Of a DNA stretch of 64,000 nt, positions 21,823 to 32,200 are shown in pieces. Numbering within the stretch: the first letter of the stretch is position 1; each line of letters begins with the position of its first letter. Both the position numbers and the translations under genes were made by a program. Under the pieces are notes generated by a model. It saw only the letters and a list, made by a program, of their open reading frames with translations, was not told the DNA's origin and did not search any database. Source of the DNA: Symbiodinium natans (lineage: Eukaryota > Sar > Dinophyceae > Suessiales > Symbiodiniaceae); NCBI GenBank assembly GCA_905221605.1, contig CAJNDS010002155.1, positions 62,001 through 126,000 of the forward strand, read 5' to 3'.

Positions 21823-24800
21823 CTACGACATGCCCGCCCAGTCGGGTGGGGGCGCTTCGAAGGAGAGCCCCAGCGTCGGAAAGTCATAGTGCCTTCTTTT
21901 TTGAGGCTAGGGTTTAGGGTTTAGGGTTTAGGGTTTAGGGTTTAGGGTTCAGGGTTCAGGGTTCAGGGTTCAGGGTTTAGGGTTTAGGGTTTGGGGTTTA
22001 GGGTTCAGGGTTCAGGGTTTAGTGCTTAGGGTTGAGGCCCAGGGTTCAGATACCCGACACAGAATCCCGCAGAGAATTCCAGATGATCCCTATATGTTCG
22101 ACGTGTTTTAATCAGCAGACTCCTAATCCCTGAGGCCTATATACCCAACTGCGCAGAAAAATCAAGCCCTTTGAGGCCTTATATACCCCTGGCAACCAAA
22201 AAACGGAAACACTTGCCATGGCATCGCAGTCGCCAGCTGTGCAGCCAAATGGTAGGGTCCAATCTTGGAGGAGGCTCCTCGCCCGACACGACGTCCCTTG
22301 GCTTCAGGGACGGCCGCGCCGCAAAGAAACGAGCGCATGAAACAATCTTCTGTTTTGAATGCGCAGCCGCGACACCCAAAGAAGGCCCAAATAAAGCTTA
22401 ATGGGTCCTGTCATTCAATGCCTGTGCCAGAAGACATCTTAAAGTACTTGTCTTAGGGAACAAGGCCCGGTAGTACACCCTTCCAGGCATAGGGACGGTC
22501 TAAGCCTTTGACTTCAGCAGCTCTTGGCTCAAGTGTACCACAGATTCTTTACAAGATCGAGAAAAAAACTAACTTCATCCCCTACACACCCGAAAATTTC
22601 AATTGCGCCCCCGAGCTGCTGGAAGTACTCACAGGACTTGCACCCTGGGTACTGATACTCCTGGATCATCTGCCGGGCGCGCGTACCATTGAAGATCTCC
22701 TGGCCAAGCCCCTCCCCTACACGTTAAGCCCTACACTTTCGGATCCCCCTTACACTGACAGTCCTTCATAGGGATTATAGTACCCCTATGATAGTCCCTA
22801 TTAAGGACTGCTAGTATAATGGGTGAGCATCCCAACCTACACGGGTCTCAGTGGCGGCTCCTGGGAACGCTCGGGGACCGAATGAACCCAAAATTGGGGT
22901 CATTTTGCCCTTCACTACTATAACTCCTGTTAAGGTATATGAACCATGAACCGGGACAATGCTACAGGACGAAACGAGACACACCTAGCTTTAACAACAA
23001 GCAAACAAGCAAACGTTCGCACCCTCTTTTAAATGCATGACATGTCCAGTCCTGCCCCAGTTGCGGAACGCCACCGTAGGTGGGGTCGTTGGCAATGGGC
23101 CAACCGGCCTGTTGCAAGTGGCACCGCACCTGTGCGTGATGGCGAGTGGTCCGTCTCACATCTCACAATTTGGGCCAAGCAAACTCGGATGCTATACAAA
23201 ACGTAAGGCATATGAACCAGAAACCTGTAGATTTTGTTGCATAGAACTACACTCGGATACTACACAAAAAACGAAAAGACAAATGACCCATAAACCTATA
23301 CTGCACAAAAACTTAAGGCAAATGAACCAGAAACCTTTTGACTTCAAACGTGACCATGCCAGGGGTGGCCACCACCAGAAGTTCAGACTTCAGAAAGGTG
23401 ACCCAAGGGGCAAGCCTCAAACCCTAAACCCGCCCGAAACCCGAAACCCCAAACCCCAAACCCTAAACCCTAAACCCTACACCCTAAACCCTCAAACCGA
23501 AAAGCCCTGAATGCTAAGTGGAGTTTCTTGGAGAGGGAACTTGCCTGGTGATACCGCCCGGTGAGGATGCGAACTGCCAGCGTGGCAGTGCCATCCTCAT
23601 GCCGCGCGAGGACCTCTGGCTTATTCGGGTTTGGGGTTTAGGGTTTAAGGTTCAGGGTTCAGGGTTTAGGGTTCAGGGTTTAGGGTCTAGGGTTTAGGGG
23701 CATGTAAGGGTTTGGGTCAAGGACGTGGGGCTTCGATGGTCGAGGGTGGCTCTCTTGGACTTGCAGGCGAGGTGAAGGGTTAGTGCTCTAAGCCTCTGGA
23801 CTTCGGGCTTATAGGCCGTAGGGTCTATAGGGTTTGAGGTTGAAGGTTTAGGGTTTAGGATTTCGGCGTTAGGGTTTGCTTAGGGTTTCTGGCGGGGCCT
23901 TCTCCACTACGCTCTCCGCGCGTTTGCCCGTGGCAGATGCGACCGCAACGCTCTTCATGGTCAACTTATCCTCCAATAGGTACTCAGGTGTGTATGTATA
24001 CCCCCAAAGTACGGTTCTTACTGTATCGGAACGTCCAAAAACGGTATCCCTTTATGGTGCGGTTTAGAGTTTAGGGTGGGCTCAGGGGGCTTAAGGTATA
24101 GGCGGCTTAGGGGGCGTACGCACTATGACCCTAACCCTAAACCCTAAATCCCAAACCCTAATCCCTAAACCCTAACCACCAAAAACGAGTTCTGGAACAA
24201 AGCCCTCGCGTCCTGGACGACATCCAGTGGTTCCAGTATCCTCAGGCCATCTTCCTCCTTATTAGGGTTTAGGGTTTTAGGGTTTTAGGGTTTAGGGTTT
24301 AAGGTTTAGGGTTTAGGGTTTAGGGTGGTGGCACTAAGGATGAAACGTAAAGCTGAGACCATGTAACCTGTTCTACCAACCAAGCCTTGCTAAGGCGCAG
24401 GGTTCGGGGCTCCCCGCGCTTTGGATGGCTCTAGGACCTCAAGTTGGGATCACATACACTACTCCTAAACACAATCCTGTTGAGGTAGACGACCCATAGG
24501 GGGGGGTTTTCGATAATAAGGGCACCCACAAGATTGTAGGATCCCTTAAGAACAGGATCCCAATAAGGTACCCCCCCAATATCGTAAAGCCCCATATATC
24601 CTGTCCCTTTGAACTCTGATTTCGTCGACAAGGCTCGGGGCCTCCGAGGGTCCGTGCCAGGTAGGTCTTCTGCACCTTGCGGTTGCGGATGCAGCGCATC
24701 AGCCGGGAGAGGGCCTTCTTGTTCTTCCCGAAGCAGAGCACCTGACTGGGGGGGGGGGGATTCAGGAATCAGGTACCTTCTGTCCCCCTAAGCCCTACAC

Positions 24801-25393
24801 CTAGACCGCCTGTAGAGCCCGCTTAAAGGAGGGGAACCTAACTCCCCGAAGTCACAGCTAAGACCCAGTAAGTTCGCCGAAGGCACCCCGGACACTGGCT
24901 TGTCAATGCGATGAGCTGGGTAGACATTGGAGTAGCCCATGGCTTCCAGCATTCCGATGACAGACAGCCGCACACTCCCGCAGCTTGGGTTTGCAGTGAT
25001 ATCCACCCCGGCAGGCTTTGAGATGGCTAGAAACTGGCGATCCTCATACACGATAGGAATCTCCACATCAGGAGCCGCGCGTTCGTGAACGTGGATCATG
25101 AGCCGGGCTCGGTCCCCCTCCTTGACAACATAGTCGGCGTCAATTTGCTCAAACTCGAGATGTTGCCATGCACATCTTTCTACGCGGACGCCGCCACTGT
25201 CGAGCTGCTGCAGCCACCAGCCGGGCGATATCGAGTTGAATATACCAGGTATCTCGGCATCTTCATCCAGCTTTCGAGCCTCTTGTGCCTTCCGTATTGC
25301 ATCGCCAATCCGCTGTCCCATTATTGAACCCAGCTTCACGCGAACCTCGTGGTCGTAAGGCGTTGCGTACAGAATCCCATGCTCTTTGAAGAC
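21823..25393 (-). CDS. RluA-type RNA pseudouridine synthase, multi-exon
   Basis: This enzyme family converts uridine to pseudouridine in rRNA or tRNA. Exons in sense order are 25393-24887, 24741-about 24653, about 24250-24190 (weak), 23970-23899, 23613-23545, 23129-about 23058, 22699-about 22600, about 22262-22215 and 21892-21823. The long first exon holds a substrate-binding-like segment, then IPIVYEDRQFLAISKPAGVD and AHRIDKPVSG with the catalytic Asp. Next come LMRCIRNRKVQKTYLA, KSVAVASATGKRAESVVEK, HEDGTATLAVRILTGRYHQ joined to VRCHLQQAGWPIANDPTYGG (the usual TGRTHQIRVHL and GDP.YG region), EIFNGTRARQMIQEY, IWLHSWRLR and LGLSFEAPPPDWA before TAG at 21825-21823. All are family landmarks in the expected order. 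Most borders are GC-AG; the first is GT-AG with GTGC on both sides. The first exon is far longer than any other here. N-terminal exons may lie at 25850-26645. Confidence 0.85.
22741..22833. mobile_element. Fold-back element, family M1, copy 2
   Basis: About 93 bp with CCCCCTTACACTGACAGTCC at the left, GGACTGCTAGTATAATGGGT at the right and inner arms AGGGATTATAGTACCCC and GATAGTCCCTATTAAGG. Same layout as the copies at 16220, 38293 and 53807. Confidence 0.7.
22870..22945. repeat. Dispersed repeat family R1, copy 2
   Basis: GGGGACCGAATGAACCC, AAAATTGGGGTCA and CTACTATAACTCCTGTTAAG match the segments at 245-318 and 51464-51545. Confidence 0.6.
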
Positions 25394-25849
25394 CTGTGTC
25401 GGCACAAGGCAACTTGCAGAGACGTACTGCTCTCTCAGCAGGGAGTAGCCACCAGCGCAGACCGAAAGAAGTGTGCCAAGTCTACCAAGCAGTGGGCATG
25501 ATGATGTCCGCAGGACTCGACGGGGCTCACGCATGGCTGCAGCAAGTCTCTGAATTACAACTCATGTCGTGCGCAGCCAAATAATTACCGCCTGCTGCCG
25601 GACTACTACTACTACTGTCGCGATTCCTGCTTCTCCCAGTACCCCTACAATTTACGCTGTTGCTGTTCTGTTGGTGGATAACTCAGGTGCTTCCAGTGTG
25701 ACTTCGTTTTTCCACCCGACGAGGTTGCAATCAGACCCGCGACTCTATCTCCCATCCTGGCCAGCTACTAAGTTACTAGGGTTTAGGATCTAAGGTTTAG
25801 GGCGCTAAACCGTGAACCCTAAACCCAAGACTACGCTTGAAGGGGGTAA

Positions 25850-26645
25850 ACAAAGCTCTCTTGCGTCTCATGCACCTGCTGCATCAGACTTTGCGACCGC
25901 ATGGCTGAAGTGTAAAGAGCTGCGTGGAGGGCATCCAAACCATACTTAGCAAAAGAAGATAGTTAACCCAAAGATACCTTTCAAAGAGAATGAGAAATTA
26001 CAAAACACACAAAATCCTAAGGCCCGAACACGGTGAATGCAACTATCTGGCTCCCAAAGCCCTAAACCAAGTAACACAGCAGGATGAAACCCTAAAGCCC
26101 TAAACCCTCGAGGCACACAACCCCTGAAGGCCCTAAACCCTGAAGGCCCTAGACCCTTAAAGCCCAAACCCCACTGCCTTGGTAGCTCAGTAACCCTACT
26201 GTAATGAGGGGTACCCTTGTTGGGGTTGCCTACTGTCATAAAGGGGGGGACCAGCAACAAGAAAAGGGCGAAAGCTACCAAGCCTTGAGGGGTACTATAG
26301 GAGCCCTACAAGGGGCCCTTAGCTTCAACCCTTATATACTCCTTTCACAGCTCCTGAGTATCTAAGCAGCCCCTACATTACCCCTAAGGGTCCTTGTAAG
26401 GGTCCCTCCTTTCGTTAGAGGCCCCTATCATCTAGGGTTCTTCAGGGACGGGGGTTCAAGGCGCAGGCTCCCTAAGCTTACCCGAAGGTTCCCTAGGTAC
26501 CTACCCCCCCTGAACCCCCTCCCTTAAGAACCCCGATAATTTCGTCCCTTGAAAGTCTACAGTTCTCGCCTTGAGCCGCTTCATGGCCTGATCCTGTCCA
26601 CTCCGCTCGACCCACACAGGGATCGACCTCAGCGCTCTGAGGCTG
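25850..26645 (-). CDS. Possible 5' exons of the pseudouridine synthase gene or of an upstream gene
   Basis: Two protein-like stretches on the minus strand are about 26645-26560 (SIPVWVERSGQDQAMKRLKA) and about 25930-25860 (LDALHAALYTSAMRSQSLMQ). Their composition is unlike the surrounding repeats and each is flanked by telomere-type motifs, as real exons here are. No family recognised, and junctions to the exon at 25393 were not resolved. Confidence 0.3.
26177..26284. mobile_element. Fold-back element, family M3, copy 1
   Basis: Ends CCTTGGTAGCT and AGCTACCAAG are inverted repeats; next to the left end is CAGTAACCCTACTGTAATGA and GGGTACCC. A related copy is at 55051-55154. Confidence 0.65.
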
Positions 26646-26670
26646 GCATTGAGGGTTCAAGACTTAGGTT

Positions 26671-26846
26671 AGGGTTTCGGGTTTCGGGTTTCGGGTTTCG
26701 GGTTTCGGGTTTCGGGTTTCGGGTTTCGGGTTTCGGGTTTCGGGTTTCGGGTTTCGGGTTTCGGGTTTCGGGTTTCGGGTTTCGGGTTTCGGGTTTCGGG
26801 TTTCGGGTTTCGGGTTTCGGGTTTCGGGTTTCGGGTTTCGGGTTTC
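26671..26846. repeat. (GGGTTTC)n heptamer array
   Basis: About 25 nearly perfect tandem GGGTTTC units, a one-base variant (A to C) of the telomere heptamer. The array is homogeneous, which points to local expansion rather than decay of an old TTTAGGG array. Confidence 0.97.
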
Positions 26847-26999
26847 AGCGTGTAGTGTTCAAAGTTGTCAGTTTGATTGTTAAGGCCTGGAGTCTGGCTG
26901 TCTGGGAGTTAGGCTTTTGGGCGTTGAGGGCTTAACACCCACCCAACACCCCCAAATCCTGACCCGAAAAAGGCCTTGTGAGCTGGGCCGTGGGGGCTT

Positions 27000-28600
27000 G
27001 GAGGGATCCAACCCTGCCCTAATCCCTAAACCCTAAAACCGTAAACACTAAAACCCTAATTCCTAAACCCTAAACCCTAAATCCCCCAAACCCTAAGCCC
27101 TGGACCCCTTCGGTTCAATCCAGCGTCTCAACTTTGGGGCTGCTTAGGGTTTTCTTGGGTGGAATAGGGTTTAGGGTTTAGGGTTCAGGGGGTGAGGGTT
27201 TGATTTTGGATGGGTTGAGGGTTAGGGTTCAGGGAGCTGGGGATTTAGGGTTCAGGGTTAGAGCTGGTAGAGCTACGTGTCAAGATGGCAATCCCTGTGC
27301 CACCGGATCCGCACGGCTTTGGGATCAGGCATGGCATCCCTCTGAAACCCCAAACGCCCTCTTCACTAGACTATACATAAGTAGGGGGCGGAATAATGAC
27401 TACTATGGATCCCTACATAGCTATACTATGAATAACTCCCAACACCTTTTTCAACCATTAAGGCCCCTATCCCCAAACCCTAAACCCTACTCGAAATTTT
27501 AAGGCCCCTATCCCTAAACCCTAAACCCTCAACCATGAACCCTAAACCCTGAACCCTAAACTATGAACCCTAAACCCTAAACCCTAACCTGAAAAACCCT
27601 AAACCCTCAACTCTATTCCAATCATTAAGGCCCCCAAATTAAGCCCAAGAGCTCCAAACCCTCAGGCTAAGGAGTCGGCGCATCGCGGTTCCACTGCGAA
27701 GTCAAGACCCCAACCTGAGGGTTTAGGGTTTAGGGTTTTAGGGTTTAGGGTTTAGGGTTTAGGGTTGAGGGTTCAGGGTTTTAGGGTTTGAGGGTTTGAG
27801 GGTTTGAGGGCTTTAGGGTTTTAGGGTTTTAGGGTTGGAGGGTTTGAGGGTTTTAGGGTTCTGGGGTTTTAGGGTTTAGGGGTTTGGGGTTTACGGCTCT
27901 GCATGAGGCTTTGGCATCCCTAAAATTGGGGGGCACCTTTGGGGCGAAGTCGGGTGTAGGGTGTAGGGCTCAGGGCTTCGGATGATAGGCTTTTAGGGTT
28001 TAGGGTTTAGGGATTTAGGTTTTAGGGTTTCTTGGACTCTTGGGAGGTTCGGGCTCTAAAGTAGAGAAAGGCTTAGGGCTTTGGGCTCCTGCGCCCCGAA
28101 ATCCTCTTTCTGGAACCATTGCCAGGGTTCCACAGGGTTTAGGGTTTAGGGTTTAGGGTTTAGGGTTTAGGGTTTAGGGTTTAGGTGATACGGTGATGGT
28201 TTATGGATTCTTCAAAGCAAGGACCTCGCGGCCTCAAGCCTGAATCTTAGTTGCTGAGTTCATAGGCCCCAAAACATGGGGGATTATAGTATCCCAAAAA
28301 GTGTCAAGTGTACTCGCTCAGCTACTAAGGAATTGAGGCCAAAGCCTATACCTTAAACGCCTAAAACCCAAACCTCCGAACCCTGCTATATATTCGTCTG
28401 AAACTCCAACCATGCCAAGTACGTATGCAACCGGGAGTTAAGCACTACCTGATTATCTCGAACGCTCAATCGAAACCCAAGGCCCTTCATCATCATTATC
28501 CTAAACCCCGACGGTCATGACCCTCTAAGCCTTGAATCCTAAACCTCAGCCCTAAACCCTAAAGCCTAAACCCTAAACCCTGAACCCTAAACCCCAAAGC
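27000..28600. other. Telomere-repeat-rich spacer or intron DNA
   Basis: Dominated by short CCCTAAA blocks (27010-27100, 27465-27605, 28545-28600) and TTTAGGG/TTTGAGGG blocks (27718-27895, 28137-28183). Small minus-strand open stretches occur near 27700, 28130 and 28650 (for example ACVDCNPQHDLYKA); none is strong enough to call. Confidence 0.6.
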
Positions 28601-28976
28601 CAAAACCCAACCGGGCCTTGTAGAGGTCGTGTTGTGGATTGCAGTCCACGCAGGCCTAATTTCACGACTCAGGGGACTTTGTCAGGTTTAAGACCTGGGG
28701 CATACCTGTTGATGTCTAGTGACTGTTGCCTACATCTATGTGTATGTGTATATATATATATATATAGATAAGTAGATATATACATTGTTTGATAATATCG
28801 ATATGTGCTGATTGCATCTAGATCGGCTGTTTTCTCACACACAACCAAGTACCAGGCTTAGTTGCTTAACACAGGGTCCTTGGGTTGGGATGAAGAGAGA
28901 AAAACCCTTACTTTGGGGGAATCGCGAGGCTCAGGCAAGTATCTTCGAAAAAAACATATGTATGTACTCTGTCTCT

Positions 28977-29220
<244 letters not shown>

Positions 29221-29239
29221 TTTTAACGGCGCCCAGGCC

Positions 29240-32200
29240 CAGGGGACCCTAATTTGTAGAACTACCCATATCGAAGCAAGGAGCCTCGCTGCGATGCTTG
29301 ACCTGGTTTGGCCGCGACTTCATCTGCCTCCACCAGGATTCGGGCTTAGGGTTTAGGGTTTAGCGTTTAGGGTTTAGGGCGTGTTTTGCTTGGGCTACTC
29401 GGCCCCCTGGATAAGCCCCATATCATGTGGAACCCCTACCGTGTGGGGGACGAGTAATTTCAAAGCGTAAACAGGCGGTGTGTGTAAACCCTATGCTGCA
29501 TGGGGGCCTATCCTTAAAGGCTATGTAGTGGATGTTCCAACAAAACGGAAGAAACAAAACCCTAGACCCTAAGCCCCACGCCCTGAACTCTTGGAACCAG
29601 TAAACATGGGTTGGCTCAAAGGCTGAAGCTAAGGTCCTGGAAGTACTCCAAGGCTTCTAAAGCCCAAGCGCCAAAGTAGCCCATCAGCCCTCCAAGCCTG
29701 TTGTAAGGCCGCACCCAATCCTGCGCGCCTAAAACCCTAAACCCTCTAAACCCTTATGAACAGCCCTATACACCCTAACCCCAAACCCTAAACCCCAAAC
29801 CCTAAACCCCCAAAAAGGCCCCTGTAAGATACACACACACACACTACAGGGGTTCCTCACCTGTTGTCCTGGATGGTGAGGACACTGGATGCAAGCTTCT
29901 CCAGCATCCGCCGGCGCTGGCGACGACCTCATAGGGTCCCTAGCAGTTGAGGTCACACCGGGTCGCGGGTTTGCAAACCCCTGAGCCCCAAAGCCCAAAA
30001 CCTCCTGAGCATCCTAGCCAACCCGCCGTCGACGAGGGGCCTCTGCCCAGTTCAACTCGAAGCCAGGCCACGATCCCTCAAGACCCCGGAAGCCTAAACC
30101 CTGCACCCTAAGCCCGGAACAGTAGACCCTGCACCCTAAGCCCGACACCCACATGCCCAACCCATCAGCCTTACTTGCCACCATAAACTGCGCTGGAATC
30201 CCCAGGGCAATCTTCAAAACTTGAAAAGACAGTAAGCAGCAGCATTAGGGTTTAAGGTTTGGGGTGTGCCAACCCAGACTCCGGGGCATCGTCCTTTTCA
30301 AGTCCACCTTAGGATGTTGGGTTTCGGGTTTAGGGACCTAAGTCCTCAAACCGCTGAATCTCTAAACCTCCAAACCTCTAAACCCTAAACCCTGAATCCT
30401 TAACCCTAAACCCTAAACCCTAAACCCTAAACCCAGGCCTAAAACCCTATAAACCCCTCGGCCACAAAGAAAGTGGCCGAACTGGGGCTCCGGTCCATCC
30501 GAAGCAGCCTCGGGGTCTGCTGTCCGCGAAGGCTACCGTGATTGCACAGGGGGTGGGGTTTTGGGGGGGGGTGTTAGGGTTTAGGGTTTAGGGTTTAGGC
30601 TTTAGGGGGCTCCGGGGCTTCGGCTTGATATGATCCCCCGGAGGATATGAGTGCTACGGGCAAGATCTGCTGTCTGAGGCCACAACTCCACGGATCTGGA
30701 CCTTAGGGTTTAGGGTTTAGGGTTTAGGGTTTAGGGTTTAGGGTGGATGATCGGAAAAAAAAACTCTTAGGCGGGCGACGGGAGGGGCTGAGTTGGGAAC
30801 TCCCAGACTCTCCAGCAGTTCTCAGACCTTTGGTGTTTACGTTAATTAAGGTAGTTACAGTGAACCTAAACCCTAAACCTCTTCAGCGCTTCTTGAGCGC
30901 AAGCGGTCTGAGGCTGTGGCGCTGGACTCGTACGGCTCCGGCGGGGGCGGAATGTCGTCTGCAGGGGGCATCTTGATTGTCCATGAACCCTTCTTTCTTC
31001 GGGTTTAGGGTTCAGGGTTCATAATAGGGTTTACATAATCCCTTAAACGCCCTTATATACCCCTTATATACGGTATACAACCCAAGGGCCCATATATCAG
31101 AACCCGTTAAAGAAGGTCAGTGACCGTAATAAGGGCCCATGAAACAACCCTTACGGGCCCTATAGATCCTTGGTCCTTGGGGACCAAATGAACCCAAGAA
31201 AGGTGCAGGGTTTGCTTGAAGGTTCATGGTACTTACTAACCACTTATAACTGTACTTATAACCCTACTTATACTTGGGATAACCCCTGTAAGGCCCTTTA
31301 GTGGTATTATAAGTAGGGTTATATGTACAGTTATAATTGGTTAGTAAGTCCCATGAACCTTCAAGTGGGGTCTATAGGGGTTTGTGGTTCATATTTCTTC
31401 AGAATCATCCCCGTAGCCCTCAAACGTATTGGGGAGCGGGGGGGGGGAGGGAGGCGAGGGATTGGACCCTTGTGACCTCGATTGTCGGATTGAGGGTTTC
31501 TGAGGTGGAGTGTTCGAGGTCGGCCCTTAAGAATATCTTAAACCCGAACAGAAAATGCAAGATATCCCCCCCAGGTCCTGCCTAGGGTTTCGGGTCTTCG
31601 TGACAGCAGTGCGGAGCAAAAAGGGGCGATAGCATGTCCCATAAGCCATAAGTCCCTATCTCCACGAAGGGACACTCGCACTCAAACCAGAAACCCTAAA
31701 CCTTAAACATTCAACCCTAAACCCCATCAAAGCCCGCGCCCGCGTTTTCCAAGGTCACAGCTTGCTGGCGCCCACGTCGCGGTGGAGCAAGCCGGTCCGG
31801 GCCAAGTCCCACTCATCTGCCGGGGGTGGCTCCACCCTGCAAACTTTGGGGAGTCACAGCAAGGCTTAGGTTTCAGGGTTTAGGTTTAGGGTTTTAGGGC
31901 TTTCTTTTGCCACCCGCACGGCCCTCGCCCTCGGGCGACTCCACGTTTTAGATTACATGGTTTAGGGCTTGGGGCTTGAGAGCTTTCGGGGTTGAGGGTC
32001 CGCAGGATTGTGCCCTGAACCTTTCGGAGGGTCTTCCCCTACTGGGATTCAGCCCCTAAACCAAAAGGGCACTGGCCAGGCCAAGCCGGATAAGATGGAA
32101 AGATTCGGAAAATGACCCAGCATGAACCTGTGCTGTTTGGTCTTTGTGTGGGCTGCTTCTAAGCGTCTCGTGTTACCAGAAGCACACCGTCGGTCTCAAG

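Noticed and set aside
26549-26935. Plus-strand ORF of 128 codons
   Set aside because: It is the translation of the (GGGTTTC)n array into a Gly-Phe-Arg-Val-Ser repeat; no independent coding signal.
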